From Sulfuricurvum sp. (GTDB lineage Bacteria; Campylobacterota; Campylobacteria; Campylobacterales; Sulfurimonadaceae): a DNA stretch of 9,524 nt. Below the pieces are notes generated by a model. It made no database searches. It worked only from the letters and a program-made list of their open reading frames with translations, and was not told where the DNA came from. The number at the start of each line of letters is the position of its first letter. Within the stretch, counting starts at the first letter, position 1. The stretch lies in contig JACXUE010000058.1 in assembly GCA_014764075.1 (NCBI GenBank), positions 1 through 9,524 of the forward strand, in the 5' to 3' direction. The translations under genes and the position numbers were made by a program. This document shows, in pieces, positions 1 through 7,029 of the stretch.

Positions 1-29
1 TCGGCACCCATGGCGCCCATGCGTTTTAA
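1..29 (+). CDS. 3' end of an upstream gene (partial, frame uncertain)
   Basis: Only the last few codons are present, so the product cannot be identified. Two frames are open to the left edge. One ends with TAA at 27-29 and gives a tail with two histidines (GTHGAHAF). The other ends with TGA at 37-39, overlapping the next ATG by one base, and gives SAPMAPMRFKDM. I slightly favour the first, because a His-bearing tail would suit the ATPase subunit that the following zinc-transport genes lack, and because the AAGGA ribosome site then falls right after the stop. Both points are inference. Confidence 0.3.
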
Positions 30-38
30 GGATATGTG

Positions 39-911
39 ATGAAACTTTTAATCCTCTTGTTTGCGCTCTTTAGCGGGCTTTATGCCCAGCTCAGTGTTGC
101 GGTAACCTATCCGTATATCGCCGATTTGACCAAAACGGTAGGGGGAGAGCACGTAGAGGTTCAACTCCTCTCAGCTGGGCATTGGGATCCCCATTTTGTT
201 GTTCCCAAGCCTTCATTGGTAAGCAAAGTACGCGGTGTTGATCTACTGATCACAAACGGAGCCGATCTGGAAGTCGGTTGGCTCCCCCCTTTGCTATCAC
301 GTGCATCCAATAATGCACTGGCACAAAAAAATCATATTTTGGAACTCTCTAAGAGCGTCCAACTTATCGACATACCTACCGATACTAGCCGTGCAAGGGG
401 AGATGTTCACGCCGATGGGAATCCCCACTTCCACCTCGATCCCCGAAACATCCCCCTCTTGACCGATGCGATCGAAACCTTTTTGAGCGCAAACGATCCG
501 ACACATAAGCATGAATACCACAAAAACAATCTCGCGTTCAAACAAACATGGAGTCTCAATCTTAAACGCTGGGAGTCTCAAATGGCTCCACTGAGGGGAA
601 AAAGTGTGATCCAATATCACCCCCTTTTCAACTATTTTTTACGCGCTTACGGGCTTAAAAGTGTCGCAACTATCGAGCCTTTGGCTGGGATCCCCCCATC
701 AGCATCACATACCCTAAAGCTCATTACACTCATTCATGAGCAAAAGCCCTTTACAATCATGCACGACGTCTATCATTCAACAAAAACAGCTAAATTTCTC
801 CAAGACAAAAGCGCAATATCGATTACTCTATCCCCGCATGATGTCGGAGCGATGAGCAATGTCACTGATGTGACGAAACTTTTTGATACGTTGATCGGAA
901 ATCTCAGATGA
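39..911 (+). CDS. znuA: Zinc-type ABC transporter, periplasmic metal-binding protein (ZnuA-like)
   Basis: A 290-aa cluster A-I solute-binding protein that would capture a divalent metal, most likely zinc, in the periplasm and pass it to the permease encoded next. Residues 1-16 form a signal peptide ending LYA, followed by Q17. Family metal ligands are recognisable: H52 in a DPH motif, H130 in NPHFHLDP (H132 beside it) and H194 in YHPLFNYF. A histidine at the third site is typical of zinc rather than manganese binders, which have Glu there. The fourth ligand is unclear; the region has SPHDVG (H267, D268) instead of the usual Asp context. The long His-rich loop of enterobacterial ZnuA is missing and only a short HADGNPHFH stretch remains. 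I chose ATG 39 because AAGGA at 28-32 is 6 nt away; GTG 36 is possible but too close. The stop overlaps the permease start by 4 bp. Specificity for zinc is inferred. Confidence 0.88.
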   Translation: MKLLILLFALFSGLYAQLSVAVTYPYIADLTKTVGGEHVEVQLLSAGHWDPHFVVPKPSLVSKVRGVDLLITNGADLEVGWLPPLLSRASNNALAQKNHILELSKSVQLIDIPTDTSRARGDVHADGNPHFHLDPRNIPLLTDAIETFLSANDPTHKHEYHKNNLAFKQTWSLNLKRWESQMAPLRGKSVIQYHPLFNYFLRAYGLKSVATIEPLAGIPPSASHTLKLITLIHEQKPFTIMHDVYHSTKTAKFLQDKSAISITLSPHDVGAMSNVTDVTKLFDTLIGNLR

Positions 912-1657
912 TCGATTTATTCCTAATCCCTGCCGCACTCCTGATTATCCTTATCCTCCTTCATTCATGGTTTGGTTTTGGAATTTTGCAACGCGGGGTC
1001 ATTTTTACCGATCTCTCCATTGCACAAATGGCGGCACTGGGATATGCGATCAGTTTAGGATATTTTGAGGGTCAATACAATCAGGTTTTTACCTTATTGT
1101 TTGCTCTCTCAAGCGCCTTGCTGATCGCTTGGGCAACGACAAGAGATATCGCACTTGAAGCGTTTATCGGGCTTATCTACATAACCGGTGCGGGAGGAAT
1201 CCTAATGATCTTGGCACACAGTGCCGAAGGGTTGGAGCATTTCAAATCCCTTTTAGCCAATGATATCCTCTTTGTCACTGCCGATCAACTACTCCAAGCT
1301 GTCGTAACATACGGCATCATCGGTTTTATCGTTTGGTTCTTCTACCCTAAAACCAAAGGATTTATCCGCGAACTTCTCTTTTTCGGCGCACTGGCATTAA
1401 CGGTTACTTCATCCGTACAACTTGTGGGGGTATTGGTTGTCTTTACTCTGCTGGTTGCTCCTGCAATCATGGCGCACACTCAACAACGGTTCAACCCTTA
1501 TTATTTTGCCGTATTGATCGGAGTCATTATCACTTTAACAGCATCCGTTTTTGCTTTTGTATTTGATCTGCCGACCGGATTTTCAATCGCAAGTATCACC
1601 TCTGTATGCGCAATCTTCGCTGTACTTATAACCTCAAAGAAAAAAGTTCTGTTATAA
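908..1657 (+). CDS. znuB: Metal ABC transporter permease (ZnuB-like, ABC-3 family)
   Basis: A 249-aa inner-membrane permease that forms the channel for the metal delivered by the preceding binding protein. It is almost entirely hydrophobic, with about seven to eight membrane segments. ABC-3 family marks are visible: HSWFGFGILQRGVIFTDLS near residues 19-37, close to the usual HxxLGxxVLRRGVVFVDLALAQ pattern, a LANDILFVTADQL coupling-helix-like stretch at 116-128, LLVAPAIMA at 181-189, and a DLPTGFSI turn at 220-227 before the last helix. The length is normal for the family (about 260). The gene starts in an ATGA overlap with znuA and has only a weak ribosome site (GGA near 897), so it is probably translated by coupling. 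No ATPase gene follows, and the next gene is 6 bp away and belongs to another transporter. The ATPase must therefore be encoded elsewhere, most likely just upstream. Confidence 0.88.
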   Translation: MIDLFLIPAALLIILILLHSWFGFGILQRGVIFTDLSIAQMAALGYAISLGYFEGQYNQVFTLLFALSSALLIAWATTRDIALEAFIGLIYITGAGGILMILAHSAEGLEHFKSLLANDILFVTADQLLQAVVTYGIIGFIVWFFYPKTKGFIRELLFFGALALTVTSSVQLVGVLVVFTLLVAPAIMAHTQQRFNPYYFAVLIGVIITLTASVFAFVFDLPTGFSIASITSVCAIFAVLITSKKKVLL

Positions 1658-1658
1658 T
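1650..1658 (+). promoter_or_regulatory. Candidate internal extended -10 promoter before mlaE
   Basis: TGT followed by a perfect TATAAT (1653-1658) overlaps the znuB stop codon and is preceded by an A-rich run (about 1636-1645), with no visible -35. Campylobacterota housekeeping promoters often rely on an extended -10 box. Initiation 6-8 nt downstream would fall on or beside the mlaE ATG at 1664. A chance match is possible, since the box is made of the last znuB codons. Confidence 0.4.
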
Positions 1659-1663
1659 AGAGG

Positions 1664-2788
1664 ATGCAAAGTGCACATCCGGCAACACTCACCATCACTG
1701 CCGATTCCCCTAATGGGATCACTCTCCTAACCTGCAGAGGTTCGTGGACTCTCCCCTATCTCTCAGGGGTTGAATCATTGATCTCCAATATACCGCTTCA
1801 CGCTAACGCTCAAATAGATATGAGCGAGCTCGACGATCTTGATTCATCCGGTGCAGCACTTCTCCATCTCATAGTAGAGTTGTATCATCACAACGGTTTC
1901 ACGACAACTATTCATCATTTCAGTACTAAACACGAACGTCTTTATTCTCTCCTGTATTCATCATATCCCCCAAAGCAACCCGCACCCTCCTCACTAGGCA
2001 GACTCTATCTTTTAGGATATCATACCTATAACAGTATCAGAGGGATCAAAGATTTTCTAACCTATTTGGGGGAATCATGTATGTGGCTTCTTTATACCCT
2101 TTTGCACCCTTCAAAAATCCGTTATCACTCTATTGTCTCACATATATACACCACTGGTGCACAAGCTCTCCCTATTATAGCTATAAGTGCATTTTTGATC
2201 GGCGTGGTTGTCGCCTATCAAAGCATCGTGCAGCTTCAAAAATTCGGTGCCGATATTTTCATCGTCGATACTATCGGCATATCACTCTCTCGGGAACTTG
2301 CCCCCCTCATCACGGCCATCGTCGTTGCTGGGCGCAGCGGTTCAGCATTCACCGCCCAAATCGGAGCGATGAAAATGACCCAAGAGATCGATGCCATGAA
2401 GACGATGGGGTTTGAGCCCTTCACCTTTTTGGTATGGCCGAGAGTATTTGCCCTTATGATTGTCATACCTTTATTGATTTTTTTTGCTGATATCATCGGT
2501 ATATTCGGTGGTATGATTATCGCTCAGGCACACTCTAATCTTAGTTTTACCGAATTTTTAAATCGCCTGCAAGGGGCTCTCGCTATCAAACACTACATTA
2601 TCGGAATCGTTAAAGGGCCATTTTTCGCCTTTTTGATCGCCATAGTGAGTACGTATCGGGGATTTCAGGTCTCATCCAATACCGAGAGTATCGGATTATA
2701 CACCACCAAAAGTGTTGTTAACGCCATCTTTTTGGTCATCGCGTGCGATGCTCTGTTTTCCATCCTCCTCACCAAGTTGAAATTATGA
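1664..2788 (+). CDS. mlaE: MlaE-family lipid ABC permease with N-terminal STAS domain
   Basis: A 374-aa inner-membrane permease of the Mla/MCE phospholipid transport family. Residues about 8-95 form a STAS domain, the fold of the separate MlaB subunit, with the typical LDDLDSSGAALL motif at 57-68 containing Ser61/Ser62. After a linker, residues about 115-374 are the MlaE permease: an interfacial helix, then some five membrane segments. Signature stretches are GRSGSAFTAQIGAMK (223-237), the EIDAMKTMGFEP coupling motif (241-252) and YRGFQ...TTKSVV (331-352). The fusion makes a separate mlaB gene unnecessary. The start is forced: an in-frame TAG lies at 1658-1660 and the STAS domain begins within ten residues. 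However, the AGAGG purine run ends directly against the ATG, leaving no Shine-Dalgarno spacing. The stop overlaps mlaF in ATGA. The fused architecture is, to my knowledge, usual in Campylobacterota and several other phyla. Confidence 0.9.
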   Translation: MQSAHPATLTITADSPNGITLLTCRGSWTLPYLSGVESLISNIPLHANAQIDMSELDDLDSSGAALLHLIVELYHHNGFTTTIHHFSTKHERLYSLLYSSYPPKQPAPSSLGRLYLLGYHTYNSIRGIKDFLTYLGESCMWLLYTLLHPSKIRYHSIVSHIYTTGAQALPIIAISAFLIGVVVAYQSIVQLQKFGADIFIVDTIGISLSRELAPLITAIVVAGRSGSAFTAQIGAMKMTQEIDAMKTMGFEPFTFLVWPRVFALMIVIPLLIFFADIIGIFGGMIIAQAHSNLSFTEFLNRLQGALAIKHYIIGIVKGPFFAFLIAIVSTYRGFQVSSNTESIGLYTTKSVVNAIFLVIACDALFSILLTKLKL

Positions 2789-3540
2789 GTTCAATCGTTA
2801 TAGAAGCAACCGATATTGTGAGTGCTTTTGGAAACACCGTTATCCATGATCATGTCAGTTGCACCGTCTATCAAAACGAAATCTATGCGCTGCTTGGGGG
2901 GAGCGGATCGGGGAAATCGACGTTGATGCGCGAAATGATCCTCTTGCAACCGTTTCATAGCGGCACGATGAAGGTTCTCGGGCACGATTTCAACACGATC
3001 ACACCGCTTCAAACCCAAGAGCTTCGCCGTCAATGGGGAGTATTATTCCAATCCGGAGCCCTCTACTCCTCCCTCACGGTTGGCGAAAACATAGCGATTT
3101 TATACCGAGAATACACCGACCTCTCCCCTAGACTGATTGATGAACTCGTAAACCTCAAAATCAATTTAGTCGGTTTACCGCAACATGCACGCTATCTCTA
3201 CCCCAATGAACTCAGCGGAGGGATGATCAAACGCGCAGCCCTAGCACGGGCATTGGCTCTCGATCCGAAGCTCCTCTTTTTGGATGAGCCTACCTCCGGG
3301 CTCGATCCGCTCAGTTCACGGCAGTTTGATGCTCTTATTGCAAAGCTACGCGATCTTTTGGGGCTTACGGTAGTCATGGTGACACACGATTTGGATACCA
3401 TACACCATATCGTTGATCGGTTTGTACTGTTAGGGGAGAAAAAGGTGGTTGCAGAGGGGAGACTCGATGAAGTGCTCCAAATCGATCACCCCATTATCGA
3501 TTATTTTTTCCAAAAGGGTTCTCATGGAATCAAAGGTTAA
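2785..3540 (+). CDS. mlaF: MlaF-family ABC transporter ATP-binding protein
   Basis: A 251-aa cytoplasmic ATPase that powers the MlaE permease. All ABC landmarks are intact: Walker A GGSGSGKST (38-46), Q-loop Q89 in LFQSGALYSSLTV (87-99, a characteristic Mla/Mce ATPase stretch), signature LSGGM (143-147), Walker B LLFLDEPTSGLDP (163-175, catalytic E168) and the H-loop histidine H201 in VTHD. The C-terminal tail (LQIDHPIIDYFF) resembles the MlaF tail. An upstream in-frame ATG at 2743 exists, but it would extend the protein into mlaE coding sequence with unrelated residues. ATG 2785, in an ATGA overlap with the mlaE stop, gives the family-normal length and N-terminus. No strong ribosome site is seen, so coupling to mlaE translation is likely. 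The stop lies 17 bp inside mlaD. Confidence 0.93.
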   Translation: MSSIVIEATDIVSAFGNTVIHDHVSCTVYQNEIYALLGGSGSGKSTLMREMILLQPFHSGTMKVLGHDFNTITPLQTQELRRQWGVLFQSGALYSSLTVGENIAILYREYTDLSPRLIDELVNLKINLVGLPQHARYLYPNELSGGMIKRAALARALALDPKLLFLDEPTSGLDPLSSRQFDALIAKLRDLLGLTVVMVTHDLDTIHHIVDRFVLLGEKKVVAEGRLDEVLQIDHPIIDYFFQKGSHGIKG

Positions 3541-4492
3541 CTATACCGCCGTCGGGATATTTGTCCTCTTGTTGGGAAGTGCATTGGTCGCATTTGCGTT
3601 TTGGTTGGGCAAATACAACCAAGATGAAGCCGCTTACCATCGCTACCACGTCTACATTACCGAATCGGTCTCCGGACTTGCCCCCGAAGCTGCCGTCAAA
3701 TTTCATGGCGTGGATGTCGGCAAAGTGGAATCGATCCGAATCAACCCCCTCAACAGCGAAGAGGTAGAACTCACCCTCAAAATTGAGAAAACGACCCCGA
3801 TTAAAACCGACTCCACCGCCGTGCTAAAATTCTACGGTATCACAGGGCTTGCGTTCATTGAAATCGTAGGCGGATCCAAAGATGCTCCGCTCCTCACAAC
3901 CAGCCAACACAACATCGCCACCATCCCCTCATCAGCCTCTTTGATTAAACGGCTTGACGAATCGCTCAGTAACGTCGCCTCCAAACTCTCCACCACACTT
4001 GATCGGGCCGATCGGATTTTCAGCGATCGCAATGTCGATAATATTGCCCAATCACTAGAACATTTCCGCTCCCTCACCGCTCAAATCGATGGGTATCAAA
4101 ATCAGATCCAAACCCTCTTGGAGCGTAGTATAGCCCTAGAATCAAATGCGACCGATTCACTAGGGAGCATGAAAGAGGCGGCCATCGGTATCAAAACGAC
4201 ATCGAGCAATTTCAATACCCTCACTCAGACTAAAATGGCTACCGTCTTAGAATCTCTCGCTGCCACCTCCCAAGAGAGTCATCGATTGATCCGCAAAATC
4301 GAATCCAATATCGATCGGGGAGAATACGATCTTCAGTCGATGGTTCAACCGACAGCCGCAGAACTGGGCGATCTGATACAACGGACCCAAGCATTGATCA
4401 AAGAGATGGAGAATGCCCTCCAAACATTACGTGAAAGTCCATCCGATCTCCTCTTTAAAAAATCAACACCCAAACCCGGTCCAGGAGAATAA
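3524..4492 (+). CDS. mlaD: MlaD-like MCE-domain protein with long helical C-terminus
   Basis: A 322-aa inner-membrane-anchored substrate-binding subunit of the lipid transporter. A single membrane anchor spans residues 10-28. One MCE domain covers about 40-118, including the FHGVDVGKVESI motif (60-71) and FYGITGLAFIEIVGG (103-117). Residues about 138-305 are polar and look helical or coiled-coil, followed by SPSDLLF (305-311) and a Pro-rich end. Enterobacterial MlaD is only about 180 aa; this longer form resembles MCE proteins whose helices build a needle (PqiB- or mycobacterial Mce-like), which is inference. I chose ATG 3524 because AAGGG (3514-3518) is well placed and the anchor begins directly; upstream in-frame starts lie inside mlaF. 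The gene overlaps mlaF by 17 bp and ends 2 bp before the lipoprotein gene. Confidence 0.9.
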   Translation: MESKVNYTAVGIFVLLLGSALVAFAFWLGKYNQDEAAYHRYHVYITESVSGLAPEAAVKFHGVDVGKVESIRINPLNSEEVELTLKIEKTTPIKTDSTAVLKFYGITGLAFIEIVGGSKDAPLLTTSQHNIATIPSSASLIKRLDESLSNVASKLSTTLDRADRIFSDRNVDNIAQSLEHFRSLTAQIDGYQNQIQTLLERSIALESNATDSLGSMKEAAIGIKTTSSNFNTLTQTKMATVLESLAATSQESHRLIRKIESNIDRGEYDLQSMVQPTAAELGDLIQRTQALIKEMENALQTLRESPSDLLFKKSTPKPGPGE

Positions 4493-4494
4493 CA

Positions 4495-5097
4495 ATGCGT
4501 TACGCCACAATCCTAATCCCCATTGCCCTATTGTTCTTAGGGGGGTGTTCATCAACCACAACCCCTCCGATCAAAGAGTACACCATCTACCCCTCCAGCG
4601 GCAAATCCTCTCTTTCAAAACCGATGTCGTCTAAAACGCTACGCGTGATGAGCCCTAAAGCACCCCCTTCCCTATCTGGTCGGGAACTCCTCTATCTGCG
4701 TGAAAACGGTGAGATTGGAAACTATCTCTATACAAGATGGAGCGATGTGCCTAGTTCGCTGATTGAGCGCTCTTTGATCCATACGTTGCAGGAAAAAAAG
4801 CTATTTGCGACTCTTTTAAACAGTACCTCATCGGCTCAAGCTGATATTCTCTTGGAATCGGATTTGAGCGCTTTTTATCATCGCTTGGAGGGGGAACAAG
4901 AGAGTTACGGCGTGATCGACATCACCTACCGCTTGATTGATGCCAAAACCAAACTTCCGATCGCGTCCAAACGATTTTATATCACCAAACTCTCCCCGAC
5001 CCAAAACGGACAGGGTGGGGTCAAAGCGCTTGATGATGCAACGCGGGAGTTAACGCATCAATGTACCCAATGGATCCTACAAGAGATAAAACCATGA
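4495..5097 (+). CDS. ABC-type transport auxiliary lipoprotein (PqiC-like)
   Basis: A 200-aa lipoprotein that probably forms the outer-membrane end of the MCE lipid pathway. The signal peptide ends in a clear lipobox LGGC (15-18), so Cys18 would be lipidated. Ser at +2 and no Asp fit Lol sorting to the outer membrane. Family marks of the ABC_trans_aux/PqiC group are IKEYTIYP (26-33), YLRENGEIGNYLYTRW (67-82; usually Y..Y..RWAEP), SSLIERSLIHTL and a C-terminal helix with repeated hydrophobics. Most homologues are near 190-200 aa, as here. The ribosome site AGGAG (4483-4487) lies 7 nt from ATG, the best in the operon. Its place directly after mlaD, where a soluble MlaC carrier would be expected in enterobacteria, suggests direct contact with the MlaD-like helices. 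The stop overlaps the phosphofructokinase start in ATGA. Confidence 0.85.
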   Translation: MRYATILIPIALLFLGGCSSTTTPPIKEYTIYPSSGKSSLSKPMSSKTLRVMSPKAPPSLSGRELLYLRENGEIGNYLYTRWSDVPSSLIERSLIHTLQEKKLFATLLNSTSSAQADILLESDLSAFYHRLEGEQESYGVIDITYRLIDAKTKLPIASKRFYITKLSPTQNGQGGVKALDDATRELTHQCTQWILQEIKP

Positions 5098-6074
5098 ATA
5101 CCAATATTGCTATCGTCTGTTCAGGAGGGGATGTATCGGGAATGAATCCCGCACTCAAACGGTTTGTCGAATACAGCTACGCCAAAGGACTCAACCCCTA
5201 TTTCGTCCGTAATGGCTATGAGGGGTTGATTGACAATCTCATCACCCCCGCAACCTACCAAGATGTCTCTGGCATTATCACACGGGGCGGAACCAAAATC
5301 GGCTCCGCTCGCTCATTACGGTTCAAAGAGGCATCCTACCGTACCATCGCCGCTGAAAACCTCCGATCTCACAGGATCGACAAACTGATCGTCCTAGGAG
5401 GGGACGGAAGTTTTCGGGGGATGGAGCGTTTTTATCACGAGACCGGGATCGCGTTTTGCGGTATCCCCTCTACCATCGACAACGACATCAACGGAACCGA
5501 CTATTGCCTCGGAGTCGATACCGCTCTTGGGGTTATCCGCAACGCGATCGACCAGATACGCGATACAGCTTCCTCTTTTCGCCGCGCATTTGTCATCGAA
5601 ACGATGGGACGCAACTGCGGTTATCTCGCCCTTGTCTCGGCGATCACCTCAGGGGCTGAAATGTGTCTAATTCCCGAACTGCCGATCGATATTCACGAAT
5701 TTGGCGAATGCTATCGATCTCAAATCCAAAAAGGGCGTAACTATTTCATCGCAATCGTCTCCGAAGCGCTCAACTCACGGGAAGTTTCCGAATGGTTTGA
5801 AAACGAGCTGGGGTTTGAGTCGCGCGTAAGCGTATTGGGGTATATTCAGAGGGGAGGAAACCCCAGTGTTTACGACCGTCTTATGGCGTACAAATTCGTC
5901 ACCTATGCGATCGATGCCCTATTAGAAGGAAACAACCACTCGGTAATCTGCTACAACAAAAGCCATTTCAACTTTAAAACCATCGAAGAAGTAGCCCTCC
6001 ACCCCTACCAACTCGATTCAGAATTACTCACCCTTGCACGTGAACAATTTCTTCCATCGCACTGTCAAATGTAG
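5094..6074 (+). CDS. pfkA: ATP-dependent 6-phosphofructokinase
   Basis: A 326-aa cytoplasmic enzyme expected to phosphorylate fructose 6-phosphate to the 1,6-bisphosphate. Motifs follow the E. coli PfkA order: SGGDVSGMN (10-18, where PfkA has GGDAPGMN), GGDGS (102-106; Gly after Asp favours ATP over pyrophosphate), TIDNDINGTDY (127-137) with catalytic D129, R164, ETMGRNCGY (169-177) and LGYIQRGGNP (248-257). In the last motif Tyr250 stands where PfkA has His249, a substrate-contact residue. The ATG at 5094 forms a 4-bp overlap with the lipoprotein stop; the in-frame ATG at 5061 would lengthen the protein inside that gene. The last 47 bp are also coding on the other strand. A glycolytic kinase at the end of a lipid-transport operon is unusual. 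Campylobacter and Helicobacter lack PFK, so its presence points to another branch of the phylum. Confidence 0.93.
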   Translation: MNTNIAIVCSGGDVSGMNPALKRFVEYSYAKGLNPYFVRNGYEGLIDNLITPATYQDVSGIITRGGTKIGSARSLRFKEASYRTIAAENLRSHRIDKLIVLGGDGSFRGMERFYHETGIAFCGIPSTIDNDINGTDYCLGVDTALGVIRNAIDQIRDTASSFRRAFVIETMGRNCGYLALVSAITSGAEMCLIPELPIDIHEFGECYRSQIQKGRNYFIAIVSEALNSREVSEWFENELGFESRVSVLGYIQRGGNPSVYDRLMAYKFVTYAIDALLEGNNHSVICYNKSHFNFKTIEEVALHPYQLDSELLTLAREQFLPSHCQM

Positions 6075-6891
6075 GGTAGTTAAACACAAAACCTGCGTCT
6101 TGGAGAATTCTAGGATAGACCTCTTTGGACTCAAGCATCACACTAGAGCCTTCTCCAAACACGAATTTCACCACCCATGCCGGAAGATCAAAAAAGGTGG
6201 GACGATGCAAAATCCGCCCCATCGTTTTGGTCTGTTCCAAATTACTGATCGGTTCGGGAGCGGTGAAATTGATGGGACCCTCAATCTCTTTATGTTCGAT
6301 CAAAAAAGCGACCGCACGTACCAAATCCTCTAGATGGATCCACGATATCATTTGAAATCCATCCCCCATTTTTCCACCCAATCCCATTTTAAACGGAGGG
6401 AGCATTTTCTCCATCGCCCCCCCTCCTCTGCCATACACTACCCCAAAACGCATCAAACATACACGAGTATTTTCCGAAGAAGCTTTGAGTGCTTCATGCT
6501 CCCAATCGTGAACCAACTCACTTAAAAAGTCCTCTCCAAAATCACGAGAGAATTCATCATGCTGATGGTAGGAGTCATACACTCCGACGGCAGAAGCATT
6601 CAACCAAGTATGAGGGGGGAGAGAACACCGCTTGAGCGCCTCTACCAGCTTTTGGGTTGTCTCCAAACGGCTTTGGCGCAAAAGTTTTTTATACCCATCG
6701 CTCCAACGCCCCAAAATATTTGCCCCTGCGAGATTGATGATGACATCACATCCATCGAGTTTTTCGATCAAACTTTCAAAGGACGTGCTCACTCTGACGC
6801 TGATTGACGATACATCATCCCCTCTGGCTTTAAAAAAACGTGCCAATGCACTTCCAATAAATCCATTCATGCCGCAAATTACAATCTTCAC
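6028..6891 (-). CDS. TIGR01777/YfcH-type NAD-dependent epimerase-like protein
   Basis: A 287-aa extended SDR-like protein of the TIGR01777 (YfcH) family, whose substrate is generally unknown. The Rossmann dinucleotide motif GMNGFIG is at 7-13, then NLAG (53-56), NASAVGVYD (98-106), the DFLSELVHDWE stretch (121-131) and RFGVVYGRGGG (148-158). The C-terminal DUF1731-like part includes PAWVVKFVFGEGSSVML (237-253) and AGFVFNYPTFDSAMEEI. The YxxxK catalytic pair of ordinary SDRs is not evident, as is common in this family. Two GTG starts exist at 6897 and 6891. I chose 6891, since AAAGGG (6902-6897) then has a 5-nt spacer and the protein begins MKIVICG as relatives do; from 6897 the site would touch the codon. 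The 3' end runs 47 bp into the convergent phosphofructokinase gene. Confidence 0.88.
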   Translation of the reverse strand: MKIVICGMNGFIGSALARFFKARGDDVSSISVRVSTSFESLIEKLDGCDVIINLAGANILGRWSDGYKKLLRQSRLETTQKLVEALKRCSLPPHTWLNASAVGVYDSYHQHDEFSRDFGEDFLSELVHDWEHEALKASSENTRVCLMRFGVVYGRGGGAMEKMLPPFKMGLGGKMGDGFQMISWIHLEDLVRAVAFLIEHKEIEGPINFTAPEPISNLEQTKTMGRILHRPTFFDLPAWVVKFVFGEGSSVMLESKEVYPRILQDAGFVFNYPTFDSAMEEIVHVQG

Positions 6892-6920
6892 ATTCACCCT
6901 TTAGTGTCACGTTTAGATGG

Positions 6921-6926
6921 ATTGTA
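6921..6926 (-). promoter_or_regulatory. Weak candidate -10 box for the epimerase-like gene
   Basis: On the - strand TACAAT lies about 30 nt before the chosen GTG start, with a T-rich stretch upstream and no convincing -35. Transcription starting near 6914 would leave a leader of about 20 nt containing the AAAGGG ribosome site. Support is only this hexamer and its position. Confidence 0.25.
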
Positions 6927-6997
6927 ACGGAAGAGTCTATAGAAAAACGATGAATCTATGAAAAAAGGAAAAAGTTTAAAGTAGAAATTAAGAAGCT

Positions 6998-7014
6998 GTA
7001 CCCAAAAAGGGTAC
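6998..7014 (-). terminator. Short hairpin after the cytochrome c gene
   Basis: A perfect 6-bp inverted repeat (GTACCC / GGGTAC) with a 5-base homopolymer loop begins 15 nt beyond the cytochrome stop. On the - strand it is followed by a T-rich but interrupted tract (TTCTTAATTTCT). It may end the cytochrome transcript before the epimerase gene. The stem is short and the U-tract imperfect, so function is uncertain. Confidence 0.4.
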
Positions 7015-7029
7015 GAAAATAGGGTTAGA

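Noticed and set aside
2743..2784. Upstream in-frame start for mlaF
   Set aside because: It would add 14 residues encoded within mlaE with no family counterpart; the ATGA-overlap start at 2785 gives the normal N-terminus.
5456..5659. Open frame of 67 codons on the + strand inside pfk
   Set aside because: It lies wholly within a strongly supported gene in another frame, is Arg-rich as out-of-frame reading often is, and has no ribosome site or family resemblance.
6034..6904. Several open frames on the + strand opposite the epimerase-like gene
   Set aside because: They are antisense to a gene with clear SDR motifs, overlap one another in different frames and show no recognisable motifs.
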